Of a DNA stretch of 64,000 bases, positions 8,795 to 17,072 are shown piece after piece. The stretch's first letter is position 1. Every line of letters begins with the position of its first letter. Below the pieces are notes generated by a model. That model was not told the DNA's origin and did not search any database. It saw only the letters and a program-made list of their open reading frames with translations. The DNA comes from Candidatus Pantoea formicae. GTDB lineage: Bacteria > Pseudomonadota > Gammaproteobacteria > Enterobacterales > Enterobacteriaceae. Made by a program: the position numbers and the translations under genes. Location: assembly GCF_011752625.1 (NCBI RefSeq), contig NZ_VWXD01000010.1, positions 1-64,000 on the forward strand, written 5' to 3'.

Positions 8795-10300
8795 TTAGCC
8801 CAGTGTTGGCATGCTGAACTCAGAAACCGTCTGCTGACCGCTCGGCCAACGCACTGTGGCAGTTTTCATACGGGTGTAGAAACGCACGCCATCTGGACCG
8901 TGCACATTCAGCGCACCAAACACCGAACGTTTCCAGCCACCGAAGCTGTGGAACGCCATAGGCACTGGTACCGGTACGTTAACGCCTACCATGCCGGCTT
9001 CGACGTTCTGCACAAACTCACGTGCGGTGTGGCCGTTGCTGGTAAAGATGGCGCTGCCATTGCCGAATTCATGGCTGTTCACCAGCTTCAGCGCACTGTC
9101 GAAATCGGTTGAACGCATGATGCTCAGCACCGGTCCAAAGATCTCTTCACGCCAAATCACCATATCAGGGGTAACGTTATCAAACAGCGTACCACCAACG
9201 TAGTAACCTTCATCATGGCCCGGTACTTTGATACCACGGCCATCCACTACCAGTTTCGCGCCCTCAGCTTCACCTTTGTCGATGTAGCCCAGCACTTTTT
9301 TCTGATGCGCCGCAGAAACCACCGGCCCCATCTCGTTCTCTTCAGCACCTTTCTGGATGCCAGGACCGACGCGCAGCGCTTTGATCAGCGGCGTCAGACG
9401 CGCAATCAGTTTATCTGCCGTGTCGTTACCTACCGCGACTACCACTGGCAGAGCCATGCAACGCTCACCAGCCGAACCAAACGCGCCGCCCATGATGGCG
9501 TTAACGGTGGCATCCAGATCGGCATCCGGCATCACGATGGCATGGTTTTTCGCCGCACCAAACGCCTGGACACGTTTGCCATGGGCACTGGCGGTTTTGT
9601 AGATGTGTTCCGCCACGCCGGATGAACCGACGAAGCTCACCGCTGCGATGCGCGGAGCTTTGTACAGCTGCTCAGCATCTTCGTTAGACGAGTGCACCAC
9701 GTTGAATACGCCATCTGGCAGGCCCGCTTCTTTCAGCAGTTCAGCCATACGGACTGAGGCTGATGGATCCAGCGCCGGTGGCTTGAGGATAAAGGTGTTA
9801 CCGCACGCCAGCGCGATAGGGAACATCCACAATGGCACCATCGCCGGGAAGTTGAACGGGGTAATGCCGGCAACCACACCCACTGGCTGCATCAGTGAAT
9901 AACTGTCAACGCCTGTACCAACAGTGGGGGAGTTCTCACCTTTAATCAGATGTGGGATACCGCAGGCAAACTCGATCACTTCAATGCCGCGCGTCAGTTC
10001 ACCTAAGGCATCTGACCAGACTTTACCGTGTTCAGACACGATCAGCGCAGCCAGCTCTTCGCGATGTTTTTCCATCAGCGCTTTGAAGTTGAACATCACG
10101 CGGGCACGACGAAGCGGGGCTGTTTTAGACCATTCAGGGAACGCGGCGTGAGCGATTTCAATCGCTTTTTCAACTTCAGCAGAGGTGCTTTGCGTCAGTT
10201 CACGGACGACTTTGCCGGTGGCCGGATCATATACCGGAATAGTTTCATTGCTGGCGCTGTGGGTAATCTTGCCGCCGATAAAGTTTCCTACGATAGTCAT
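8795..10300 (-). CDS. mmsA: Methylmalonate/malonate-semialdehyde dehydrogenase (CoA-acylating)
   Basis: 501 residues from the chosen ATG at 10298-10300, which has GAGG at good spacing. An upstream in-frame start would add 16 residues and lacks support. The enzyme is of the aldehyde dehydrogenase superfamily and converts malonate semialdehyde to acetyl-CoA and CO2, closing the inositol route (IolA role). Visible motifs are the oxyanion Asn in TPFNFPAM (about Asn150) and the catalytic Cys in GSAGERCMAL (about Cys281). It is first in a leftward mmsA-iolB operon and divergent from the iolI-like gene. Confidence 0.92.
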   Translation of the reverse strand: MTIVGNFIGGKITHSASNETIPVYDPATGKVVRELTQSTSAEVEKAIEIAHAAFPEWSKTAPLRRARVMFNFKALMEKHREELAALIVSEHGKVWSDALGELTRGIEVIEFACGIPHLIKGENSPTVGTGVDSYSLMQPVGVVAGITPFNFPAMVPLWMFPIALACGNTFILKPPALDPSASVRMAELLKEAGLPDGVFNVVHSSNEDAEQLYKAPRIAAVSFVGSSGVAEHIYKTASAHGKRVQAFGAAKNHAIVMPDADLDATVNAIMGGAFGSAGERCMALPVVVAVGNDTADKLIARLTPLIKALRVGPGIQKGAEENEMGPVVSAAHQKKVLGYIDKGEAEGAKLVVDGRGIKVPGHDEGYYVGGTLFDNVTPDMVIWREEIFGPVLSIMRSTDFDSALKLVNSHEFGNGSAIFTSNGHTAREFVQNVEAGMVGVNVPVPVPMAFHSFGGWKRSVFGALNVHGPDGVRFYTRMKTATVRWPSGQQTVSEFSMPTLG

Positions 10301-10713
10301 GTCGTTGCCTCTTTGATGTGAAGTTCCCTGCAGGCAGTCGGTTAACACTGCAACACCACCTGATCAGACAATACGAAAAGCGTGCTATGAAGCTATTACA
10401 ATGAAATAAATTTTTCAAATACTTCTTTTTGGAAAATTTACTTTTAGCGGCATGGATCGCATTTTTCATCTTTTCGCCCTAATACGGGTGTAACCCTCTC
10501 TCGGCAGGCGTTCAAGCTCGATTATTCCCCCTACACATTAACCTTATCTGCCCCCTCCAGACTCACCGAGATCACGCTTACATGATGCTACGCGAAACGA
10601 AATATGAAATTTTTGCGAGTGAGATCCAATATCTTAAATTTCATAATTCACTAACAATGAAATAAATGTTCTCTTTGCAGCATCTTACCCGCATACTATT
10701 ACAGGAGCCGCAC
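10301..10713. promoter_or_regulatory. Divergent mmsA/iolI control region
   Basis: 413 AT-rich bases. Four copies of the ATGAAAT/ATTTCAT heptamer lie at 10401-10407, 10604-10610, 10638-10644 and 10657-10663. The last two face each other across 12 bases. They are the same boxes as in the iolD/iolC and iolR gaps and suggest a common repressor (inference). The ribosome site AGGAG for the rightward gene is at 10703-10707. Confidence 0.55.
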
Positions 10714-11529
10714 ATGGCCATCGATCCAACCCGTTTCTGTATCAACCGTAAAATTGCGCCTGCGCTCCCAATTGAAACTTTCTTCCAGCTGGTACAACGC
10801 CTGGGCTTAAGCAAAGTGGAGCTACGTAACGATATGTCGAGTGGCAAGGTAACCGATGATCTGAGCGTGGCGCAGCTGCGGGCATTAACCGATAAGTACC
10901 ACATTGAGATCGAGACCATAAACGCGCTCTACCCGTTTAACCGTGCGGATGAGGCATTGCTGGCGAAAGCCGAGGCGCTGCTACAGGAAGCCAAAGCCAT
11001 TGGCGCAAAGGCGCTGGTGATGTGTCCGCTCAATGAAGGCATTGCGATTGCGCCGGAACAGACGTTAGCAGCGATGCAGAAGCTGGCACCACTGTTTGCC
11101 GAATATGGCATTAAAGGTTTTGTGGAACCGCTCGGCTTCCCAGTGAGTTCACTGCGTTCAGCGGTGCAAACGCAGAAGCTGATCAAGCAGGCGGGCGTGC
11201 CGTTTAAGCTGTTGTTGGATACTTTCCATCATCACTTATATGAGAACGCCGAGCAGGAGTTCCCGCAGGAGATTGACGTCAACCAAATAGGTTTGGTGCA
11301 TCTTTCTGGCGTGGAGGATACCCGCCCAACCGAGCAGTTGACCGATGAAGAACGCATTATGTTGAGCGACAGCGATGTGCTGAACAGCGTGGCGCAGGTG
11401 AAGCGCCTCGAGATGCTCGGCTATAAAGGCATCTATGCATTTGAGCCCTTCTCCTCCGAATTGGAGAAATGGGGCGCAAAAGAGATTGAACGCGAAATTC
11501 GCCGCAGCATCGAATTGCTGCAGGCCTAA
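10714..11529 (+). CDS. iolI: Sugar phosphate isomerase/epimerase, IolI-like TIM barrel
   Basis: 271 residues from the ATG at 10714, which has AGGAG six bases upstream. An in-frame start at 10666 lacks a ribosome site. It is of the AP-endonuclease-2/xylose-isomerase-like TIM-barrel family. The metal ligands line up with those recalled for Bacillus IolI: Glu138 in VEPLGF, Asp169 in LLLDTFHHH, His196 in LVHLSG and Glu244 in FEPFS. IolI interconverts inosose isomers, letting other inositol stereoisomers enter the path. A MocC-type rhizopine enzyme is an alternative. It stands alone, divergent from mmsA, with its own terminator. Confidence 0.72.
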   Translation: MAIDPTRFCINRKIAPALPIETFFQLVQRLGLSKVELRNDMSSGKVTDDLSVAQLRALTDKYHIEIETINALYPFNRADEALLAKAEALLQEAKAIGAKALVMCPLNEGIAIAPEQTLAAMQKLAPLFAEYGIKGFVEPLGFPVSSLRSAVQTQKLIKQAGVPFKLLLDTFHHHLYENAEQEFPQEIDVNQIGLVHLSGVEDTRPTEQLTDEERIMLSDSDVLNSVAQVKRLEMLGYKGIYAFEPFSSELEKWGAKEIEREIRRSIELLQA

Positions 11530-11575
11530 AACGAACCCTTATCTGTGTCTAAAACAAGACACTTTTGTTAGTGTT

Positions 11576-11600
11576 GGCCTCGGTCGGAGGCCTTTTTTTA
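11576..11600 (+). terminator. Rho-independent terminator after iolI-like gene
   Basis: Stem GGCCTC/GAGGCC with loop GGTCG, followed by a run of seven T. A clean intrinsic terminator about 45 bases past the stop. Confidence 0.88.
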
Positions 11601-11706
11601 TTTCTTTTGTGGGCCAGGCACGGGGAAATTTCCCCACAAAACATTGCCAGCTAATTATCCCGCCTCTAGAATTACTCGTTATCGTTTATTCAAACAAAGG
11701 AATGTA

Positions 11707-11952
11707 ATGAAACAGGATAAGCAGAAGCCTGCAGACAAGGATAAGGTTTTGCACAATATGATAAAAATGCGTCGGTGGAGCATCATTGGCGGCCTTGCTG
11801 TGGGAGCACAAGTATTACTGAATATCGTTACTGATCCAGGCTCGAATATTTCTATTTTTCAGGCCGCTCTTGCATTAGGTTGTATTGGCTACGGAATTTC
11901 AATGACGCCGAAAATTCGCAAACTTTCCCAGGCTGGAGATAATGAAAAATGA
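11707..11952 (+). CDS. Small membrane protein, possible immunity partner (1)
   Basis: 81 residues, family not recognised. It has a charged Lys-rich N-terminus (MKQDKQKPADKDK) and two hydrophobic segments (about 27-43 and 51-66). This looks like a two-pass inner-membrane protein with both ends cytoplasmic. AAAGGA precedes the ATG. Its stop overlaps the start of the next gene (ATGA), so the two are translated together. Base composition is more AT-rich than the flanking iol genes. With the next gene it faces a DUF4225-like gene tail to tail, which suggests an immunity role (inference only). Confidence 0.65.
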   Translation: MKQDKQKPADKDKVLHNMIKMRRWSIIGGLAVGAQVLLNIVTDPGSNISIFQAALALGCIGYGISMTPKIRKLSQAGDNEK

Positions 11953-12263
11953 ACAGCATCCAGATTGAGGAAGAACTCGTCAAAAGTGGATTTACCGGAA
12001 AAGATTTGACCGCAATGCGACAATACCTCGGAAAAGAGGGTGCTACCTATCCTTCATTATTGGGTGAGTTACGAGTTCGATTTATAATTTCGTGTATCAT
12101 TATTGCCATTATCATTACTGGATTCACTTACAGCTTGATGTGTGAAAGCAGTGATTATCTTTTTGGCTATGGGGTAGCCATGATCATCACCGCTCCCATT
12201 TTTTACTTTATGACGCCAATGAAGCTAGGATATAAGGCATTTATATATAAGTTTAAAAATTAA
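11949..12263 (+). CDS. Small membrane protein, possible immunity partner (2)
   Basis: 104 residues, family not recognised. A soluble N-terminal part (about 1-35, with GKDLTAMRQYLGKEGA) precedes two hydrophobic spans (RFIISCIIIAIIITGF region and LFGYGVAMIITAPIFYF region). It starts inside the ATGA overlap with the previous gene. It ends four bases inside the convergent DUF4225-like gene. AT-rich, consistent with acquired DNA. A role in protecting the membrane from the adjacent candidate effector is inferred from position, not from sequence similarity. Confidence 0.65.
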   Translation: MNSIQIEEELVKSGFTGKDLTAMRQYLGKEGATYPSLLGELRVRFIISCIIIAIIITGFTYSLMCESSDYLFGYGVAMIITAPIFYFMTPMKLGYKAFIYKFKN

Positions 12264-13057
12264 CCGCCCTTCATATTGTCATACATTGACTTCAAAGCAC
12301 GTGAGTCGTTGTAAATCTCAACACCTAAGTTAAAGCGGCTCATATCTTTTATCCCTCTAACATAATCTGAGCTCAGATAGTGGAAAAGGCGGTATGTCTG
12401 AGGTTTCAAAACCAACCGGAGCATGCCATAGGCCGATAGACTGAGATCCATGGCCGTGTAAGCCATCTCTCCTACTTTCTGGTCGAAACCAAAAAATTCA
12501 GCTCCACCAATGTAAATCTTTTTTAAAGGTCCAGTAGCATCATTCCTTCCTGTTTTTAAGTTAATCGCACTTTCGACAATACCATTGAACCCATGAAGTG
12601 AAAGCAACGCACCAAAACCTATTCCAATAACATTGCCTGCTGCTGCAGATATACCAACCACTCCGAGTCCCGCAACGACCTGCAGACTCCCAAGCACAAT
12701 CCCTACACCGTTAATTATCCAATGCCAAACGCCATCATTTTTAATAAATTGCACCGAGGCATGGAGTGCAGCCTGACCAGAACGCAGCATCTGATCCTGA
12801 ATGGAAATATTTTTATGCTCTGCCTGCAAATTTGTCAGGCATTCCTGACAAACTACCTCGGAATTAACTGAACGAATAGTTTTTAACTGATGCTCGATGA
12901 ATCGCTTCACATCATTCATGAAATTCATTTGCGTGAATCCATTTTTTAGATGAATTAATGACACTTCATTCGCTTTGTTGTATAACTGCTGCGCTTCCAG
13001 ATTTGCCATCGTGAGGAAATAACTGGATGATTTTTTATTATCCCAGTAGTTATCCAT
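12260..13057 (-). CDS. DUF4225-like protein, candidate type VI secretion cargo
   Basis: 265 residues. The soluble N-terminal half contains CQEC (70-73). A long Gly-rich hydrophobic region (about 114-162, with SLQVVAGLGVVG and GALLSLHGFNGI) then resembles the DUF4225 family. A C-terminal domain of about 100 residues follows. The Gly-rich core could insert in a membrane. The ATG follows AGAGGT. It is divergent from hcp across only 75 bases, which suggests a shared promoter region, and it converges on two small membrane-protein genes. That layout is typical of an Hcp-linked effector with immunity genes. The toxic function is inferred. Confidence 0.62.
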   Translation of the reverse strand: MDNYWDNKKSSSYFLTMANLEAQQLYNKANEVSLIHLKNGFTQMNFMNDVKRFIEHQLKTIRSVNSEVVCQECLTNLQAEHKNISIQDQMLRSGQAALHASVQFIKNDGVWHWIINGVGIVLGSLQVVAGLGVVGISAAAGNVIGIGFGALLSLHGFNGIVESAINLKTGRNDATGPLKKIYIGGAEFFGFDQKVGEMAYTAMDLSLSAYGMLRLVLKPQTYRLFHYLSSDYVRGIKDMSRFNLGVEIYNDSRALKSMYDNMKGG

Positions 13058-13132
13058 AACATTACCTCTATAGGTGAACGGGAAATTAAAGGAATTAAAT
13101 CAGATATTGTATAAAACGGAAAGGATTACTCT

Positions 13133-13615
13133 ATGAGCACAGATATTTTTTTAAGGATTGAAGGAATAACCGGTGAATCACAAGATGCGAACCATCAAGG
13201 TTGGATAAATGTGGATTCCTTCACTTGGGGTGCCATGCAACCGGGTAATATGGGCGTTGGTGGCGGTGGGGGGGCCGGTAAGGTTCAGTATCGAGATCTC
13301 ACCGTGCAGGCCAGTATTGATAAAGCAACACCGGCAATTATGCGTTATCTCTCTAACGGTAAACACGTTAGCAAACTTGAGGTCTCCGTTTGCAAAGCGG
13401 GCGGGAGTCAAATCGAATACTGCCGCATCACCCTTGAAGACGTGCTAATCACCAATGTCATTTTTCACGGAGCGACACAGCGCGATCTTATTGGCATCAG
13501 CTATCAGTTCCAGGCTGCAAAAATCAAAAACCAGTATTGGGAGCAGTCGGCCAATGGTGGAAAAGGGGCAGAATCGCAGTCTGGATGGAATATCAAAGAA
13601 AATAAAGAGGCCTGA
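13133..13615 (+). CDS. hcp: Hcp-family type VI secretion tube protein, orphan copy
   Basis: 160 residues, standard Hcp length. Hallmarks are the N-terminal MSTDIFLRIEGITGESQD, the WINVDSFTWG strand, a Gly-rich loop (GVGGGGGAGKVQYRDL) and the EYCRITLEDVLITNV segment. Hcp hexamers stack into the inner tube of the type VI apparatus and can carry small effectors in their lumen. No other T6SS structural gene is in the window, so this is an orphan copy that would work with a main cluster elsewhere. AGGA precedes the ATG. The DUF4225-like neighbour is the candidate cargo. Confidence 0.92.
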   Translation: MSTDIFLRIEGITGESQDANHQGWINVDSFTWGAMQPGNMGVGGGGGAGKVQYRDLTVQASIDKATPAIMRYLSNGKHVSKLEVSVCKAGGSQIEYCRITLEDVLITNVIFHGATQRDLIGISYQFQAAKIKNQYWEQSANGGKGAESQSGWNIKENKEA

Positions 13616-13642
13616 TACCCCTCAACTGAGCGCTTACCGGTT

Positions 13643-13700
13643 GCCATGAATGGCCCCCTACGACGATTGTACGCTGGTTTTCGTAGGGGCACATTCATGC
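13643..13700. repeat. Pair of dispersed short palindromes downstream of hcp
   Basis: GCCAT-GA-ATGGC (13643-13654) followed by CCCCTACG, then an inverted CGTAGGGGC (13682-13690). Same family as the palindromes at 4.3, 7.9, 18.7 and 61.1 kb. The rest of the 217-base gap between hcp and the MFS gene shows nothing else recognised. Confidence 0.5.
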
Positions 13701-13832
13701 ACATCGGGCATGAAGATTTTATGTTGTGCTTAAGTGAGCGGCATCGATCCAACAAGCCACCTGGCAACATAACCCATTTATTTCAGAGATACTGTCGCCA
13801 GGCAGCGAACATTGCTCCTTCAATCATTACGG

Positions 13833-15056
13833 CTACGCATTCTCTTTAATCTCCACGCTCGCTTCTTCGGGCATACGCTTGATCATTCTCAGGGTGCAGA
13901 ACAGCGCTAAGCACACCAGCAGCGCGGTCAGCAGATACACCAACGACACACCAGCGTAACTCATAATAAAGCCCGCAATCGGTCCGGTAATGCCGAGAGA
14001 CAGATCCATAAAGGCGGTATAGGTCGCTAATGCGCTACCCTGATTTTGCTGCGGCACCACTTTTACCGCCACCACCCCAATCGCCGGAAACACCAGCGAG
14101 AATCCGGCCCCGGTGAGAAACGCGCCCATTTTTGCCATCCACGGGTCGAACGATCCCGCCACCAGAAACAGCCCCACCGCTTCCACGGCAAAACAGATGC
14201 TGGCGACCTGCAGCCCGCCGAGCTTGTTGATGGCGTTGGGGAACAGCAGTCGCGTGCCCACAAAGGCCGCACTGAACATCGTCAGGGCAAAGGCCGCACC
14301 ATCCCATCCTTTATCCTGATAGAACAGGGTGATAAAGGTCGCGATCACCCCAAAGCCCGCAGAACCCATCGCCAGAATCAAACCAAAACCGTAAATTTTG
14401 CCCAGCACATCGCGGAACGGCAGCGGTTTGGCTTTGCTGCCTTTCACTGGCGCACGCGGCAGCGCCAGCGCAATCGCCAGCACACAGATGGCGATAATGA
14501 TGCCAGAAAGCAGCAGCAAGCCGCCGCTGCGGAAAATCACCACACCCAGCGGTGCACCAATCGCCATTGCCCCGTAGGTGACGATGCCATTCCAGGAGAT
14601 CACCCGGCCAATATGGAGCGATCCGACGCGCGCCACACCCCACAGTGAAGTGCCGGTGCCAGAGAAGCTTTGCCCTACCCCTAAAATCACGCGCCCCAGA
14701 CACAGTAAAATCAGGCTGAGCACGCCCTGCCCTTCAGTGAGTGCGGAAAGTAGGATACAGATGCCGCTGATGAGGCAACCCACCAATCCCAGTACCACCA
14801 CTTTTTTTGGTCCCCACATATCGGCATAGCGTCCGGCATGCGGGCGGCTCAGCAGCGTGGCAATGTATTGCAGGCTGATCACCAAACCGGCCCAGAAGGC
14901 ACTGTAGCCCAGCCCATCGTGGACAAAGCCCGGCAGCACCGCCAGCGGCAGGCCAATAGTCAGATAACTGGCGAAGTTAAACTTCACGATAGAAAGGATC
15001 AGAAGGTTAAGGCGAAGTCGGCCGTGTTCAGGTGCGGCGGCAGGCTGGTCAGGCAT
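13833..15056 (-). CDS. MFS transporter, YhhS/YfcJ-like
   Basis: 407 residues with about 12 hydrophobic segments. The loop 2-3 MFS motif is present as GRYADMWGPKKVV. Overall it resembles the YhhS/YfcJ group of enterobacterial major facilitator proteins (SRPHAGRYAD, GVGQSFSGTGTSLWGV). Members are proton-driven exporters of unclear substrate. The ATG encodes MPDQPAAAPEH. It stands alone between the hcp island and an ABC operon that runs the other way. Substrate cannot be told from the sequence. Confidence 0.8.
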   Translation of the reverse strand: MPDQPAAAPEHGRLRLNLLILSIVKFNFASYLTIGLPLAVLPGFVHDGLGYSAFWAGLVISLQYIATLLSRPHAGRYADMWGPKKVVVLGLVGCLISGICILLSALTEGQGVLSLILLCLGRVILGVGQSFSGTGTSLWGVARVGSLHIGRVISWNGIVTYGAMAIGAPLGVVIFRSGGLLLLSGIIIAICVLAIALALPRAPVKGSKAKPLPFRDVLGKIYGFGLILAMGSAGFGVIATFITLFYQDKGWDGAAFALTMFSAAFVGTRLLFPNAINKLGGLQVASICFAVEAVGLFLVAGSFDPWMAKMGAFLTGAGFSLVFPAIGVVAVKVVPQQNQGSALATYTAFMDLSLGITGPIAGFIMSYAGVSLVYLLTALLVCLALFCTLRMIKRMPEEASVEIKENA

Positions 15057-15209
15057 GAGTGATTGCGCTCGTGGGTGACTGAATATTTGTATAGAAGGCT
15101 AACTATACGCCTTTTCCTGCCGACTGCATCCGGTGATCGCCCTAATTTATGGTCATCATTTCGTCATATCGCCCACTTACACTCGCCGGCAATTAAATCC
15201 CAAAGAGGA

Positions 15210-15335
15210 TATACCCGGCATACTTCGTGCCGTAGCCGCGTTGGCTGCGCGTGCTCACCCCAGTCACTGACTTCAGTCAGCTCCGGGGGATTCACACGCT
15301 TGCCGCCTTGCTACAACCCGAATTATTTTGGGTAT
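15210..15335 (-). repeat. ERIC repeat upstream of the ABC operon
   Basis: 126 bp from TATACCCG to GGGTAT. It contains the reverse complement of the classical ERIC core (CTCACCCCAGTCACTGACTT, then AGCTCCGGGGGATTCAC) and CCCGAATTATTTTGGG at the end. It lies 12 bases before a short peptide ORF and 77 bases before the ABC ATPase start, so it could be part of the operon leader. Confidence 0.85.
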
Positions 15336-15347
15336 TAAGGAAAATTT

Positions 15348-15416
15348 ATGATGCTCCTGATTTGCTGTCAGGCGCGCGTGCCACAGTGCCACTCCTTCAC
15401 AGGAGGTGGCCAATGA
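15348..15416 (+). CDS. 22-residue leader ORF coupled to the ABC ATPase gene
   Basis: ATGATG with AAGGA at 15337-15341 opens a 22-codon frame (MMLLICCQ to TGGGQ). Its TGA overlaps the ATPase ATG as ATGA. The ribosome site of the ATPase lies inside this ORF. The arrangement suggests translational coupling or a regulatory leader peptide. It has three Cys but no recognisable family. It could be chance, but the spacing is good. Confidence 0.4.
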   Translation: MMLLICCQARVPQCHSFTGGGQ

Positions 15417-16123
15417 CGCATGCCGTGCCTATCGAACTGAAAAATCTCAGATGGTCAGTGAATAACCTGACGATTCTGCACGATCTCTCCCTGACCATTC
15501 CCGCAGGCGAAATCCTTGCGTTGCTCGGCCCGAGCGGCTGTGGCAAAAGCACGCTGCTGAAACTGCTGGCGGGCTTGCTGCAACCCACGGCTGGCGAGTT
15601 GTGGATTGGCGATCGCTGCGCTGCCTCTGCACGTCATTGCGATGCGCCGGAAATGCGCAACCTCGGCATGGTGTTCCAGGATTACGCCCTGTGGCCGCAC
15701 ATGACCGTGGCGCAGAACGTGGCGTTTCCACTGCGCATGCGTGGCATGAAAAAAGCCGATGCCCGTGAACAGGCCGATGCCGCGCTAGCGCAGGTTGGCC
15801 TTGCTGATTTTGGTGATCGCAAACCTGCACTGTTATCCGGCGGACAGCAGCAGCGTGTTGCCCTTGCCCGTGCGCTGGTCGCCAAACCCGCGATTTTGTT
15901 GTTCGACGAACCGCTCTCCAACCTTGACCGCGATCTGCGCGAAACCCTGGTGCACACCATGGCCGATCTGCTGCGCAGCGCGGGCATCACCGCTGTTTAT
16001 GTCACGCATGACCGCGAGGAAGCCAACACGCTCGCCGACCGCATTATTCACCTGGCACAGGGCCAGATTGTTTCCGTTACTCACCTCTCAGGGGACCGCA
16101 ATGCCATCTCTCAAGTCAGTTAA
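15413..16123 (+). CDS. ABC transporter ATP-binding protein (iron/phosphonate-type importer)
   Basis: 236 residues from the ATG at 15413, which has AGGAGG at 15401-15406. Longer in-frame starts run back through an ERIC repeat and are rejected. Walker A GPSGCGKS, signature LSGGQQQR, Walker B ILLFDEPLSNLD and the H-loop in VTHDREE are all present. It is short for the FbpC/PotA group because the C-terminal TOBE domain is missing. It powers import with the binding protein and permease that follow. Its end overlaps the next gene by 23 bases, indicating an operon. Confidence 0.9.
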   Translation: MTHAVPIELKNLRWSVNNLTILHDLSLTIPAGEILALLGPSGCGKSTLLKLLAGLLQPTAGELWIGDRCAASARHCDAPEMRNLGMVFQDYALWPHMTVAQNVAFPLRMRGMKKADAREQADAALAQVGLADFGDRKPALLSGGQQQRVALARALVAKPAILLFDEPLSNLDRDLRETLVHTMADLLRSAGITAVYVTHDREEANTLADRIIHLAQGQIVSVTHLSGDRNAISQVS

Positions 16124-17072
16124 AACAGGAGCCATCAGCGCGATGATTTTGACTTCCGCCATAATGATGAACGATGCCCAGGCGCTGACGGTGTATACCG
16201 CCGGTCCGGGCTCGCTATCGAAAAGTCTTGCCACCGGATTTGAAAAACAAACCGGTATTAAAGTGAATATCTTCCAGGCCACCACCGGCAAAGTGATGGC
16301 GCGTCTGGAGGCGGAACAGGCCAATCCACAAGCCGATGTGTTGATCTCCGCCTCATGGGATACCGCAGAAGATTTACAACATCGTGGCTGGCTGCTGCCG
16401 TATGAAAGCGCCAACGCAGCGAAAGTACCGGATCAATTCAAAACAGCGGACTATGTTGCACAGGGCATTTCCGCACTCGGCATTGTGTGGAACACCAAAA
16501 GCGGTACGCCGGAACCCAAAACCTGGCAGGATCTGACCGCGCCCGCGTTTAAAGACAAAGTGACGACACCCGATCCAGCATTGTCGGGCGCTTCACTCGA
16601 CCTGTTAATTGGCCTGCAAAACAGTGAAGGCGAAAAAGCCTGGCAGCTGTTTGACCAGCTGAAAGCCAACGGTATGGTGATGAGCGGCCCGAATGCCCAA
16701 GCGGTCACCCCGGTCCTGCAGGGGGCTAAAGCCGCCGTGTTTGGTGCGGTGGATTACGTCACCTATAACAACATTGCCCAGGGCGAGAGCGTGAAAGTGA
16801 TCTTCCCGGAGAACGGCACGGTCGTCGCACCGCGTCCGATGATGATTCTGAAGAGCAGCCAGCATGCCGATGATGCGAAGAAATTCGTCGATTACGTGCT
16901 GTCGGATGAAGGCCAAGAGCAGGTTGCTAAGGCGTGGTTAATGCCCGCACGTACCGATATCAAAGCGCAGCGCCCGTTGTTCACCGAGATCAAACTGCTG
17001 CCCGCAAATAGCGATGGCAGCAGCGAGCGCTCGGCGGTGCTGAAGCGCTTTGGCGCCCTGTTCGGACAGTAA
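16101..17072 (+). CDS. ABC transporter periplasmic substrate-binding protein
   Basis: 323 residues with an N-terminal signal peptide (about 1-28, ending NDAQA before LTVYTAGPG). The mature part follows the type 2 periplasmic fold of Fe3+/2-aminoethylphosphonate binders (LTVYTAG, FEKQTGIKVN, ADVLISAS, GISALGIVWN, AVFGAVDYVTYN). The start at 16101 follows AGGGGA and lies inside the ATPase gene. Ferric iron is the default guess for the family. I cannot identify the Tyr pair of FbpA-type iron proteins with confidence, so the substrate stays open. The gene abuts the permease directly. Confidence 0.85.
   Translation: MPSLKSVKTGAISAMILTSAIMMNDAQALTVYTAGPGSLSKSLATGFEKQTGIKVNIFQATTGKVMARLEAEQANPQADVLISASWDTAEDLQHRGWLLPYESANAAKVPDQFKTADYVAQGISALGIVWNTKSGTPEPKTWQDLTAPAFKDKVTTPDPALSGASLDLLIGLQNSEGEKAWQLFDQLKANGMVMSGPNAQAVTPVLQGAKAAVFGAVDYVTYNNIAQGESVKVIFPENGTVVAPRPMMILKSSQHADDAKKFVDYVLSDEGQEQVAKAWLMPARTDIKAQRPLFTEIKLLPANSDGSSERSAVLKRFGALFGQ

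Noticed and set aside
10301..10348. 16-residue N-terminal extension of MmsA
   Set aside because: The MTIVGNFIGG start has a GAGG site and gives the usual length near 500 residues.
15251..15412. Longer start for the ABC ATPase
   Set aside because: The added residues would be encoded by an ERIC repeat and a leader ORF. The ATG at 15413 has a canonical AGGAGG.
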